From DASSBQ01 sp040981125 (GTDB lineage Bacteria > Nitrospirota > Nitrospiria > Nitrospirales > Nitrospiraceae), in the NCBI GenBank assembly GCA_040981125.1, contig JANRMQ010000008.1, positions 62,001-126,000 of the forward strand: a DNA stretch of 64,000 bases, given 5' to 3'. Below are positions 34,979-42,705 of the stretch, piece after piece. The notes below the pieces were generated by a model. It was not told where the DNA came from. It saw nothing but the letters and a program-made list of their open reading frames with translations, and made no database searches. Both the position numbers and the translations under genes were made by a program. Positions within the stretch are counted from its first letter, which is position 1. Every line of letters starts with the position of its first letter.

Positions 34979-35638
34979 TCAACAGGATGCGTGCGCGCAT
35001 TCATGCCTTTGTAGCAGCCAGACATGTTCCTTTGCCGCGCATTTTCCCTTCAAACCACCCGGCACATCCGCGCTTACGATGAGATTCAACTTGTAACGCT
35101 CGCCATAGTGTCTCTCGATTTCCTCGTTGCTGATGGAAAAAGGAGGGCCTTCCATCTGACTCTGGTCGTACTCATAAGTAATGAGCAACTGCGGCGCGTT
35201 GTCCGTAATCGCCGTCACATGAGCCGTGTACCGTTTTCGTACGTCTTCCGGCAATGCGACTAAAGCGGCCCTATCGTAAACGGCATCGACCCGGCCAAGC
35301 CCTTTGCGGGACAACTGAAATATATCGCCGACAAAAATGTCGATATCAGGCGCGCTGTAGTGCTCGCTTTCACCGGCTCGGGACACCTGGGCCTCTACGC
35401 CGAGATTCGCAAATAATTGCTCAACGGCTATCTTGCTAAGCTCAGCCCCCGCGACACGATAGCCTTGAGACAGCAGCCAAGGAATATCAAGTGTCTTGCC
35501 GCACAATGGTACAAAGACACGACTGCCCTTGGATAACGACAGCGCGGCGAAGTATTTGACGAGGATGGGGTTGGCTTCACTTTTGTGAAACGCAATGTCG
35601 TTGGTTTCCCATTTTTCATGCCAGAAATCTGCATCCAT
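34979..35638 (-). CDS. tpm: Thiopurine S-methyltransferase (TPMT) family methyltransferase
   Basis: With the ATG at 35638 (AGGGAG six bases upstream) the product has 219 residues, beginning MDADFWHEKWETNDIAFHKSE, the hallmark TPMT N-terminus. It has the SAM-binding motif VFVPLCGKTLDIPWL and the conserved DAVYDRAALVALP. Bacterial members methylate sulfur, selenium or tellurium compounds, so a role in metalloid detoxification is likely. The C-terminus runs a few residues past the usual end (after EHVWLL). No operon partner. Firm identification. Confidence 0.92.
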   Translation of the reverse strand: MDADFWHEKWETNDIAFHKSEANPILVKYFAALSLSKGSRVFVPLCGKTLDIPWLLSQGYRVAGAELSKIAVEQLFANLGVEAQVSRAGESEHYSAPDIDIFVGDIFQLSRKGLGRVDAVYDRAALVALPEDVRKRYTAHVTAITDNAPQLLITYEYDQSQMEGPPFSISNEEIERHYGERYKLNLIVSADVPGGLKGKCAAKEHVWLLQRHECAHASC

Positions 35639-35900
35639 ATTGATCTCCCTAAAGAGTTCCTTACAAAGATCCTCGAAAGTGTCGTACGCTTGGACAGAGA
35701 TGCCTCCGGAGATCTGAAGGACTATATACACTGCCTGAGGCCGGCGAGTCGATTCAGAACGGGTTTCGCATTGGCTTGGGTTTGCGAAGGTTTCCGTTTA
35801 GATTACAGAGCTGTTAACGTTGTTTCACGTCGTCGTTGCCGGAGATCGAGGTCAAGAACACACCGCCGAGAACAGTGTATCGATCGGAAAGGAGTGAGCC

Positions 35901-36215
35901 GTGAGTCGCTATCAATTTGGGCTGTTGGTTGTCGTGACGTTGATCGGGAGTTTTCTTGGAGGAATAGTGGGAGATCGCCGGCTGGGGCCCTCGCCCGCCA
36001 CTGCGGAAAAGGCCAACAGCGTGAATGCCGAGGAGTTTCTCTTGCTCGACCCATCCGGCAAGGCACGGGCAGGCTTGGGGCTCGATCCGAACGGAGAGGT
36101 CGGGTTCGTGCTGACAAGCAAGGACGGCAATCGAAGACTGTACCTCACCCCTGATGAGCAAACAGTCATAAAACTGACCGATCGAAACGGGCAGGTTATT
36201 TGGAGCATGCCGTAG
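35901..36215 (+). CDS. Small membrane-anchored protein, unknown function (104 aa)
   Basis: The GTG start at 35901 has AAAGGAG five to six bases upstream. Residues 5-25 form a membrane helix or uncleaved signal; the rest is a small beta-rich exported or cytoplasmic domain with two related segments (FLLLDPSGKARAGLGLDPNG and RRLYLTPDEQTVIKLTDRNG). Such DPxGKxRAxL-type repeats occur in small uncharacterised bacterial proteins. It is transcribed away from the TPMT gene, from a 262-nt shared upstream region. Confidence 0.7.
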   Translation: MSRYQFGLLVVVTLIGSFLGGIVGDRRLGPSPATAEKANSVNAEEFLLLDPSGKARAGLGLDPNGEVGFVLTSKDGNRRLYLTPDEQTVIKLTDRNGQVIWSMP

Positions 36216-36351
36216 GCGCTGGTCATAGACATGGCTGCCCACGCGCGTAGTTCAGTGATCCGGCAGCGGGAAACCGAATGCAATTAGATTGAATAGACGG
36301 CAGCAACGGCGTAGTAAGCTGTATCACTGAAGTAGGACAAGGAGGTACATC

Positions 36352-36720
36352 ATGATGCTCCGACTAATAATCCTGACCGTCATTTTCAGCGGTTCGGCCT
36401 TTGCACAGATGAATCAGTCTTACAAAGGGGGCGACACGTCGGGCGCCGTCTTCGGAACGAGTCCGAATAGCATCGAGGAATATCTCGAAAGCCGCAGAAA
36501 TACCGGGACCTTCTTTGCCAATCCTGAGATCGGCACGCCACAACACCGCTTTAATGAACCGGCCGTGATGATGCGGGATAGTGTCACGATATTTAATACA
36601 CCGATGGATCGTACACCGGTCGGCAATACCCCGATGGGCATGCCGCAATCTGCGCCCGATATCATGGTTCCTGCTCAGCCCTTTGGCCCTGCGTTGCTTC
36701 CGACACCATGGGGGCGGTAA
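36352..36720 (+). CDS. Small exported protein, unknown function (122 aa)
   Basis: A signal peptide (MMLRLIILTVIFSGSAFA) is followed by a low-complexity mature region rich in Asn, Thr, Pro and Met, ending in a Pro/Met-rich tail (NTPMGMPQSAPDIMVPAQPF). An AAGGAGG lies 6 nt upstream of the ATG. The Met-rich tail and the nearby copper-storage-like gene suggest, weakly, a periplasmic metal role. No family recognised. Confidence 0.65.
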   Translation: MMLRLIILTVIFSGSAFAQMNQSYKGGDTSGAVFGTSPNSIEEYLESRRNTGTFFANPEIGTPQHRFNEPAVMMRDSVTIFNTPMDRTPVGNTPMGMPQSAPDIMVPAQPFGPALLPTPWGR

Positions 36721-36873
36721 CAGCAAGTTTTCCCGAAACCGCTAGCAGCAATGATGCTGACAAGTGAAGTATTAAGACGCTATGCGGACCAGTATTATTC
36801 TTGATCTACTGGCCCGCAAGCTCGTCTTGTTGCTCGTACGTCGTTACCGATATCCGGTCCTCTACTTCAGCCG

Positions 36874-37428
36874 CTAGGCCGTCACTGAGGACGCCATACG
36901 TTCACACGATTCAGCACAACGCCGGCACAAGTCGACGCACTGCTTCAACATCTGATCTTCCCCTGCTATTTGGTTACAGTTTTCCCCGCAGAGTTTACAC
37001 GCCTCAGCACACACGCCACACACTCGATCGTGAAGCAATGATCCCCTAAGCATGTAATCAATATTGAACTCGCACATCTGTGCACAATCAACCAACAAGC
37101 GGATGTGTTCTGGCCCCGCGTGGCGTCCACCAAGATCCAAGCAATGCCTCATTGTTCGGATGCAGAGCGCGTGGCAATCTCGGCACATCTGAATGCATCG
37201 GTCCATTTCCTCGGTTGTGTGATGCGCAGGTTCCATGATGGGAGTGGCTCCTCTTGTCTCCGTTAGAAAATGCTGCGGCAATGGGCAGGGCGGTTGCACA
37301 GCATCATTACCCCTCTCAGATATTGCGGCATCCACCCTCGGCAGCATGATTAATGAAGCAGTGGCGGCCAGGAACGAAGCGCCCGTAGTAATGAACGCTC
37401 TTCTACCTATAGTGTTCAGCGCTGTCAT
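36874..37428 (-). CDS. Tat-exported four-helix-bundle copper-storage-like protein (Csp/DUF326)
   Basis: A 184-residue protein with a twin-arginine signal (GRRAFITTGASF, Arg9-Arg10). Its helical domain carries 16 cysteines in repeated C-x3-C and C-x2-C pairs (CIQMCRDCHALC, CGVCAEACKLCGENC, CVDLCRRCAESC). This is the pattern of the Csp proteins, which hold many Cu(I) ions inside a four-helix bundle; the Tat signal makes it Csp1-like (exported, folded before export). Its ATG is preceded by AAAGGAG and a perfect inverted repeat at 37441-37466. It probably buffers periplasmic copper. Confidence 0.9.
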   Translation of the reverse strand: MTALNTIGRRAFITTGASFLAATASLIMLPRVDAAISERGNDAVQPPCPLPQHFLTETRGATPIMEPAHHTTEEMDRCIQMCRDCHALCIRTMRHCLDLGGRHAGPEHIRLLVDCAQMCEFNIDYMLRGSLLHDRVCGVCAEACKLCGENCNQIAGEDQMLKQCVDLCRRCAESCERMASSVTA

Positions 37429-37440
37429 AATTTCTCCTTT

Positions 37441-37466
37441 CTTACCTTATGTCAGCCAAAGGTAAG
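37441..37466. promoter_or_regulatory. Perfect inverted repeat upstream of the copper-storage-like gene
   Basis: CTTACCTT and AAGGTAAG are separated by 10 nt, ending 13 nt before the start codon. The ACCTT/AAGGT half-sites resemble those of MerR/CueR-type copper regulators, whose sites usually have an 11-nt centre. Position this close to the start could equally mean an RNA hairpin or a repressor site. Confidence 0.5.
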
Positions 37467-37647
37467 TTCCACCCATCTCTCCACCTCGATGTAGGCGACC
37501 CCTAAAGCAGGCACTCATGTCTGTGACGTCAAATAGCCAAGAGTTGCTCGGGGGAGCACACAGCTATGTTGGTCATTCCTCCGCCTATGCCGCATAACGA
37601 CACAAGTGGGAGCTGCGGTTTCGAATTGGCGAACGATCAGGAGGGTA

Positions 37648-37977
37648 TCAAACTCTCAAAACAGTCGTTGGGATTGAAAAATGTATTGAGCTGTCTGAAC
37701 TCCGCAGTGTGTGGGAAAGTACCGGCGCGTTGAATGCCGGATCAGATAATTGAACCGGATAGCCGACATCAGCAAAGGTCCACGAATTGGGCTGACTAGC
37801 CGATTGTTCTGAAAGCGGCCCAATTTCACGAAATGCATCGCATGTCTGCCGTGACGGTTCTTCTGTACTTGATGGACAGTCCATTTGTGCGGCCGCCTGC
37901 AAAGGAAGCACACAAGCGTAGGCATTGAAGGTCAAAACAAGTAACAGCAACACAAGGCATGTACACAGGCGCTGCAT
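37648..37977 (-). CDS. Small exported protein, unknown function (109 aa)
   Basis: A signal peptide (MQRLCTCLVLLLLVLTFNAYA) precedes an 85-residue mature region with three Cys (CVLPL, DCPSS, TCDAF) and a Ser-rich C-terminal half. Size and style are like the small periplasmic proteins found beside metal-efflux systems, and it is close to the copper-storage-like gene on the same strand. The 219 nt between them hold no other gene that I can see. Coding status is moderately supported. Confidence 0.55.
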   Translation of the reverse strand: MQRLCTCLVLLLLVLTFNAYACVLPLQAAAQMDCPSSTEEPSRQTCDAFREIGPLSEQSASQPNSWTFADVGYPVQLSDPAFNAPVLSHTLRSSDSSIHFSIPTTVLRV

Positions 37978-38289
37978 AGGATAATCGTACGCCCACCTTT
38001 CAGGCGGGTCAACAGCAGTTTAGCGATAAGTGATCGTTAGTTCGCAGTGACCGCAAGCGCTCCACGCGGCTCAGCGACTGGATAAAGGCAAGAATCACCG
38101 CCCCTGGGTTTGAACTTATGACTGAACCTTGGGAGAGCGATTTCGGGCTCTAAAGGACTTGCAGTGTTTAGGCGCTTACACAAGTCCCGGCCACTGAAGG
38201 GAGTTCAGAGTGTTTTAAAGTTACCCGGTATTAAGCAGAAGTGATATGGAATGACACCGGCGATAGGCACTATTTAAGCACCACAGATC
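37978..38289. other. Intergenic region, no gene seen
   Basis: About 310 nt between the small exported protein and the AT-rich three-gene operon. I see no convincing open frame, hairpin terminator or tRNA here. It probably holds the promoter of the small exported protein gene. Confidence 0.5.
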
Positions 38290-38991
38290 TCATGAGCCGA
38301 CATGCGAGCCACGCTGGAGAGTGCTCTTATTCTCGAAGGTCTTTAGAAACTCGATATGATCCAAGGACTTCAGTGGCGCCTCGGAAAAATACCTTTTGTG
38401 TTCAAAGGGATGCCCAACCCGTCTAGTAATACTGAAAGGCACCATATTTTGCCATTGAGGAACGCGCATAAGATCATACTGAAAAGTCAATGATGTTAAA
38501 TGAACCGGAGCCTCTACGCCATAATAGCTCTTCAACATATCATTCAATTGTTGAGACACTGCCTCAAGTCCAATGATGGCATCATCAATTGAGCCTTCCA
38601 ATTCAACAATAACGTTGCTCACATAAATCGTTCTTGCAGGTCGTGATAGTTCACTAAGCTTCAATGACTCCTTAGCCCAAGAAAATGCATCTTGCAAAAA
38701 GGCCTCTGCGATTTCAGTACTAAGAGCGGTAGCAACTACTCCATCATTATAAATGGCGAATTCTCTTATTGGTGCGCTAGTGTCGCCAAAAGGGAATTTT
38801 CCAAGCTGAAATTTGAAGCCATCTTTTTGTACCTGTTCCCATGATTGTGTCATATCAGGAGTATATTGGAATCCATATCTCGCGCGAATTTTGGTGAATA
38901 CATCAGGAGGGTGAAGCCCGTGTAATGGCCGTATGTCTTCACCAGGAAATAGAACGACGACCCTTCCGAGTTCAGGTGCTATTAGCTTCAT
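38290..38991 (-). CDS. Uncharacterised third gene of a toxin/antitoxin-like operon
   Basis: A 233-residue soluble alpha/beta protein with no signal or membrane segment. Recognisable stretches are IREFAIYNDGVVATALSTEIAEAFLQDAFSWAKE and the following IYVSNVIVELEG. This IYNDG-type pattern occurs in uncharacterised bacterial proteins I cannot name. Its ATG overlaps the stop of the XRE gene (ATGA), so it is translated with the toxin-antitoxin pair. GC content is clearly lower than in the flanking core genes. It could be a chaperone, second antitoxin or effector of the module. Confidence 0.75.
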   Translation of the reverse strand: MKLIAPELGRVVVLFPGEDIRPLHGLHPPDVFTKIRARYGFQYTPDMTQSWEQVQKDGFKFQLGKFPFGDTSAPIREFAIYNDGVVATALSTEIAEAFLQDAFSWAKESLKLSELSRPARTIYVSNVIVELEGSIDDAIIGLEAVSQQLNDMLKSYYGVEAPVHLTSLTFQYDLMRVPQWQNMVPFSITRRVGHPFEHKRYFSEAPLKSLDHIEFLKTFENKSTLQRGSHVGS

Positions 38992-39623
38992 GCCGTCAAT
39001 ACCTTCGGCAGACTACTAACGGATGGTTGCTGACCATACTGGGAAACAGCGGTAAGGTAGTTCGGCAATGCGCTCCTCTCGCGTTCACTTATTGCTCGCT
39101 GCACTCCAGAACGGACATAGCCCCGCCAATTCACTTCAACATCGGGCGTTCGAGCAGCATATCTAGCTGCATAAGGACTGTTCTCCGATCCTGAAACCAA
39201 TGTATGTGGGATTGTCCAACCAAGAGCCTGAACCGGTTGACTATTTGCAGAGGAATCAACCAGGAACTCTCGATCCTCTTCTAATCTCACAACATTGAAT
39301 TGATCTTGAGAAAATTCATTTTCCCACTGCAACATTTCACTAAACCGAACGAATTTAACCATCAGGCCGACCTTAAACACAGCAGCGATGCGGGCAAGAG
39401 TGTCCAGTGTCACATTAGCCACACCAGGATTTTCAATCATAGAGATGCGAGACTGTCCCATACCAACGGCCTTAGCAAGATCCATTTGCCTCGACATATC
39501 AGACTTTAGTCGCAGTGCACGAATTTGCGATGGCACAAGGATGCCAAGTTTCGCCCTGATATAGGAGAATCTGGAATTCTGGTCGCTAAGAAGCCTAGAG
39601 ATCCGTTTTGATTTTTCGCTCAT
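38988..39623 (-). CDS. XRE-family transcriptional regulator, putative antitoxin
   Basis: A 211-residue protein with a helix-turn-helix of the Cro/C1 type at about 32-92 (QIRALRLKSDMSRQMDLAKAV, GMGQSRISMIENPGVANVTLDTLARIAAVFKV). A 115-residue C-terminal region without a recognised fold follows. It starts 29 nt inside the toxin-like gene and ends in an ATGA overlap with the third gene. By analogy with HigA-type antitoxins it should bind the toxin and repress the operon, possibly at the palindrome at 40062-40077. It is about twice the length of a simple HigA. Confidence 0.85.
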   Translation of the reverse strand: MSEKSKRISRLLSDQNSRFSYIRAKLGILVPSQIRALRLKSDMSRQMDLAKAVGMGQSRISMIENPGVANVTLDTLARIAAVFKVGLMVKFVRFSEMLQWENEFSQDQFNVVRLEEDREFLVDSSANSQPVQALGWTIPHTLVSGSENSPYAARYAARTPDVEVNWRGYVRSGVQRAISERERSALPNYLTAVSQYGQQPSVSSLPKVLTA

Positions 39624-40038
39624 ATAACGTCGCCTTTCCTGCTTGAAACGTCTTTGCCCTATCGTACGCCGTATCCAACGCGTTATGCGGCGTGTAGACG
39701 CGCTGCTTATGATAGCAGCCCATGAGTAGCACTACCTGTTTCTCGCCAGCAAAGATGCCCAAAATCCGATTCTGTCTACCATCGGCGATAAACCCTATTT
39801 CCCATATCCGCTGCTGCTTATATTTCCCCTCCAAAAATCGCTTTATTCCCCAATCGAGATGGTTTGCGGTTTTGCTAAGGTTTTTTAGTAGGCCATCAAA
39901 AGTGTCTCGTGCCTCCTCGGAGAGATTCTGATACCAGTCATCGAAAAGATTGCTTTCGCCGAAACAATAGTCCCAGAAGGTCCAACGCTGTCCGGGATTG
40001 ACAGGCCTGAATAATATCACTTTTGTATGATATTGCAA
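39595..40038 (-). CDS. RelE/HigB-superfamily toxin-like protein
   Basis: A 147-residue protein whose second half has the RelE/Gp49-like pattern (LEGKYKQQRIWEIGF, RQNRILGIFAGEKQVVLLMGCYHK, then a C-terminal helix), typical of HigB-like ribosome-dependent mRNA interferases. The first half (about 50 residues) is an extension with several aromatic residues. The start is a TTG at 40038; a GTG six codons in is an alternative. It is the first gene of a three-gene AT-rich operon and overlaps the XRE antitoxin by 29 nt, the toxin-first order of higBA. Confidence 0.82.
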   Translation of the reverse strand: MQYHTKVILFRPVNPGQRWTFWDYCFGESNLFDDWYQNLSEEARDTFDGLLKNLSKTANHLDWGIKRFLEGKYKQQRIWEIGFIADGRQNRILGIFAGEKQVVLLMGCYHKQRVYTPHNALDTAYDRAKTFQAGKATLYERKIKTDL

Positions 40039-40061
40039 GCTATGTCTTCCCCGTCGACGAT

Positions 40062-40077
40062 ATCAAATATATATGAT
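40062..40077. promoter_or_regulatory. Imperfect palindrome over the -10 box (candidate operator)
   Basis: ATCAAATATATATGAT matches its own reverse complement at 14 of 16 positions and covers the -10 hexamer of the toxin operon promoter. This is where an XRE antitoxin would be expected to bind for autorepression. Confidence 0.45.
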
Positions 40078-40096
40078 GTAAGAATAAATTTTGCAA
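40068..40096 (-). promoter_or_regulatory. Promoter of the toxin/antitoxin-like operon
   Basis: On the minus strand TTGCAA (40091-40096) and TATATA (40068-40073) are separated by exactly 17 nt in an AT-rich stretch 30 nt upstream of the first start codon. Confidence 0.6.
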
Positions 40097-40289
40097 TTGT
40101 ATTAATGTGTTACAGTGGTAGGGAAGCGCGATGAATCGTATGAGAAGCACTGGTGAGATTAGAAGTTACTAAAGCCGTCGGATAGTGAGAATGGAAAAGC
40201 TATTGGCTCCTGCACAACTTCGTATTCCTAGCATTCCATAATTTGTCCTTATTTCGTCTGTTAAAAGGGACAGCGGGAATATACCGACC

Positions 40290-40477
40290 TTAGCCGGAAA
40301 TTTCGAGGCCTTTTGATGGGTTGGTTTGGCAAGTCTTATGGACAAACGACTTGGAGGCCTTCACGGCCTCAGCGATGGCCGGAATGGAATGTCTCTCCGC
40401 CTTAAGTTGCACACTGCCCGAAAAAGGTCAGGATCGGTTAATGGACGCCATCCCAGTCGTTTTCCTTGCTCATTCTT
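40290..40477 (-). pseudogene. C-terminal relic of a serine recombinase (resolvase/invertase)
   Basis: Reading the minus strand, KNEQGKRLGWRPLTDPDL continues as FRAV, then after a 2-nt shift near 40410 as QLKAERHSIPAIAEAVKAS followed by KSFVHKTC, ending at a TAA (40290-40292). This is the arginine-rich linker and the resolvase-type helix-turn-helix that close a serine recombinase; the catalytic domain is missing. The frameshift and missing N-terminus make it a pseudogene. It lies between the toxin operon and tRNA-Cys. Confidence 0.6.
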
Positions 40478-41154
40478 AACTCAATCCGTCCGTGGAAAAA
40501 AGATAGAACCGATCCACCAGAGTTGTGCGTGAAGAGACATTGCGGGCGATCCGTACCGATGTGTGCAGCGGAGGTTCACGACGCGCTGCGCGTCACTCTT
40601 CTGAACGGGCACAAGTCAGTATCTTTGGGACTCCGACCGCCGCCAGTTGCGCAGCAGGCAGCGGCAGATCGAAAACCCACGCACTCCTATGTGGGGGCTG
40701 GGGGGAGCCGCAGCCAGTCTTCACGCCTTCCTAGCCTTGGCTGGAACGGATGCGCGCAGAGGTTTGGCCGTGGCGTCAAATAGAGCGACAACAGCCACGG
40801 CCGACAGCGAAGCCGTTCCTCTAGTCCGTAAGGCGAAGCGACGCGGTTTTGCCTCTACCGGAATGGCTCGTGCGGCGCATCGCATCACGGCCAACACCGG
40901 CTGGGCGCGCCGTTCGTCAGCCAAGGCCCAATCCCTCTACAACAGTTCGGCGAGCACGCACAGGAACGACATGCACAACTCTGGTGTCATAAACCACTGG
41001 AGGCACTCATCCGTTTGCCTCAATTACGAAGAAATGGACCCGCGCTCGGGACAGGCGCTAATTCGACGGAGAAATACTGGATGAGTTCTCCGGCGGCGGT
41101 ACTAACGATGAACCGACGAAAGCCGCCGGGTCACACGAAGTAGATTACAAAAAG
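40478..41154. other. Unassigned intergenic region of shifted composition
   Basis: About 680 nt between the recombinase relic and the tRNA-Cys terminator. Frames are open in several phases on both strands (for example about 40647-41084 plus and 40721-40924 minus), but none has a ribosome site or recognisable protein. A 6-bp hairpin (GACGCG-CTG-CGCGTC) lies near 40580. Two short peptide-like tails (KPLEALIRL near 41000 and KKSLEGLIRAL near 41170) suggest decayed duplicated coding sequence. Confidence 0.4.
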
Positions 41155-41177
41155 AAATCACTGGAGGGACTTATCCG
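40990..41177. repeat. Imperfect 23-bp direct repeat next to tRNA-Cys
   Basis: The sequences at 40990-41012 and 41155-41177 share CACTGGAGG-ACT-ATCCG, with three differences in 23 positions, 165 nt apart. Translated, both give a similar peptide end (K.LEALIR / K.LEGLIR), so a duplication of a decayed gene tail is the simplest explanation. Confidence 0.45.
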
Positions 41178-41218
41178 CGCGCTCTGATTATTAAGCGCGC
41201 GGCCCAAACGAAGTTTGG
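41175..41218 (-). terminator. Two hairpins directly downstream of tRNA-Cys
   Basis: Just past the tRNA 3' end come CCAAAC-GAA-GTTTGG (41204-41218) and then CCGCGCGC, a 12-nt loop, GCGCGCGG (41175-41202), both perfect stems. No long U-run follows, so they may act as terminator or processing signals. Confidence 0.55.
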
Positions 41219-41220
41219 TA

Positions 41221-41296
41221 TGGAGGCGCCGGGCGGGTTCGAACCGCCGCATCGCAGTTTTGCAGACTGCTCCCTTAGCCACTTGGGTACGGCGCC
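41221..41296 (-). tRNA. tRNA-Cys (anticodon GCA)
   Basis: A full 76-nt cloverleaf, CCA encoded. The acceptor stem GGCGCCG pairs with CGGCGCC, discriminator U73 is as expected for tRNA-Cys, the anticodon stem-loop is GCAGT-CTGCAAA-ACTGC with anticodon GCA, and the T arm is GGCGG-TTCGAAC-CCGCC. It has a promoter at 41318-41347 and hairpins just downstream. Confidence 0.97.
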
Positions 41297-41317
41297 ACTG
41301 GAAGGGTAGACAACCGG

Positions 41318-41347
41318 ATTATAAAAGGGGGACCTTGCAGAACTCAA
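41318..41347 (-). promoter_or_regulatory. Promoter of tRNA-Cys
   Basis: On the minus strand TTGAGT (41342-41347) and a perfect TATAAT (41318-41323) are 18 nt apart, placing the transcript start about 15 nt before the tRNA 5' end. Confidence 0.75.
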
Positions 41348-41412
41348 CCGTCAGCGGCGTACGGATGAGAAATAACGAAAACGAAATGCGACGTGATTTG
41401 CCAGATGAAGAA

Positions 41413-42615
41413 TTACCGCTGAGTCGGCAATACCGGAATGTCCCGCACGATCGTGGAATTCTCATCAGGAGCGTGGCCGATCGGTTCCCAGCCCGGTTCC
41501 CCATGGCCGTTCCCCTGCGCCGATGCTCCGTCCGCCGCGCCGGCTTCCGCTTCTTTTTCCTTGGCGAGAATCTCGACTTCCTGAATCAACGTGTCCATGA
41601 GTTCTTCCATGGGCACCTTGCGCATCAGTTTACCCTTCTTGAACAGAATGCCTTTGCCTTCGCCGCCCGCGATGCCGATATCCGCTTCCTTTCCTTCCCC
41701 GATACCGTTCACGACGCAGCCCAACACCGACACGTTCAACGGCGTCTTGATATGGCCCAGTTTCTTTTCCAGTTCATTGGCCATCCGCACGACGTCGATT
41801 TCGACCCGCCCGCAGGTCGGGCAGGCAATCACATTGATGCCGCGATGCCGCAGCTCCAGGGATTTGAGAATTTCAAAGCCGACTTTCACTTCTTCCACCG
41901 GATCGGCCGCCAAGGATACGCGCAAGGTGTCGCCGATTCCCGACGACAAGAGCCACCCGAGCCCGATGGCCGACTTAACCGCGCCCGTCATCGCGGTGCC
42001 GGCTTCGGTAATGCCGATATGGAGCGGATAATTGGATTGATAAGAGAAGAGCCAGTACGCATCGATCGCATGGTGCACGTCGGAAGCCTTGAGCGACACT
42101 TTCATGTTCGTGAAGCCCTCATCTTCGAGCGCATGCACGGCGTTGAGCGCCGATTCCGACAGAGCCTCAGGTGACGGCCATCCATATTTATCGAGCAGCG
42201 GCCGCTCCAGCGAGCCGCCGTTGACGCCGACTCGCAACGGAATGCCGCGCTCGTTCACCGCCTTCAGCACTTCTTGGACTTTCCACCAGGCGCCGATGTT
42301 TCCGGGATTGATCCGCACGCAATCGACGACTTGCGCAGCCTTGAGCGCGAGCCGGTGATCAAAATGGATGTCGGCGATCAACGGCACCGACATCTGCGCC
42401 TTGATCTTCGGCAACACCGCCGCCGCCGCCTCATCCGGCACCGCCACGCGAATCAATTCGCAGCCCACCGCTTCAAGCTGCTTGATCTGTTCTACCGTTG
42501 TCGCGACATCACGGGTATCCGTCGAACACATCGACTGCACGGAGACCGGCGCGCCGCCGCCGATCTTCACGGATCCCACTTGAATCTGTCTGGTCGCCCG
42601 ACGAGTGATGTGCAT
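41413..42615 (-). CDS. ispG: IspG (GcpE), 4-hydroxy-3-methylbut-2-enyl diphosphate synthase
   Basis: Penultimate enzyme of the methylerythritol phosphate pathway; a 4Fe-4S protein that reductively opens the cyclic diphosphate. The 400-residue form has a TIM-barrel half (VQSMCSTDTRDV, RINPGNIG) and the cluster-binding half with CPTCGR and NVSVLGCVVNGIGE, giving three Cys and the conserved Glu. The last 45 residues are a low-complexity tail. It follows dxs on the same strand by 90 nt, so two steps of the pathway are adjacent. Identification is firm. Confidence 0.97.
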   Translation of the reverse strand: MHITRRATRQIQVGSVKIGGGAPVSVQSMCSTDTRDVATTVEQIKQLEAVGCELIRVAVPDEAAAAVLPKIKAQMSVPLIADIHFDHRLALKAAQVVDCVRINPGNIGAWWKVQEVLKAVNERGIPLRVGVNGGSLERPLLDKYGWPSPEALSESALNAVHALEDEGFTNMKVSLKASDVHHAIDAYWLFSYQSNYPLHIGITEAGTAMTGAVKSAIGLGWLLSSGIGDTLRVSLAADPVEEVKVGFEILKSLELRHRGINVIACPTCGRVEIDVVRMANELEKKLGHIKTPLNVSVLGCVVNGIGEGKEADIGIAGGEGKGILFKKGKLMRKVPMEELMDTLIQEVEILAKEKEAEAGAADGASAQGNGHGEPGWEPIGHAPDENSTIVRDIPVLPTQR

Positions 42616-42705
42616 AGGTGTTTTTAGGCTCGCTTCAGACCCTTCTCTACCGGCTGCCCGCTTTCAATTCATGATTCCTGATTCAACATTCCTCATTCCG
42701 TCGGG

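Noticed and set aside
36782..36877. 31-residue basic, hydrophobic peptide frame on the plus strand between the small exported protein and the copper-storage-like gene
   Set aside because: No ribosome binding site, and it overlaps the end of the opposite-strand gene. Too short to support.
37441..37466. Firm assignment as a CueR site
   Set aside because: The centre is 10 nt rather than the usual 11, and the site is too near the start codon for a normal MerR-type promoter. Kept only as a candidate.
40721..40924. Minus-strand 67-codon frame
   Set aside because: Composition typical of an antisense shadow, with no recognisable motif or ribosome site.
40647..41084. Long plus-strand frame that could encode a 145-residue protein
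   Set aside because: Arg/Ala/Ser-rich translation, no ribosome site, and other phases are also partly open. It looks like decayed DNA rather than a gene.
41221..41296. tRNA-Cys as a current attachment site of an integrated island
   Set aside because: No second copy of the tRNA 3' end and no intact integrase were found within the window; only a relic supports past integration.
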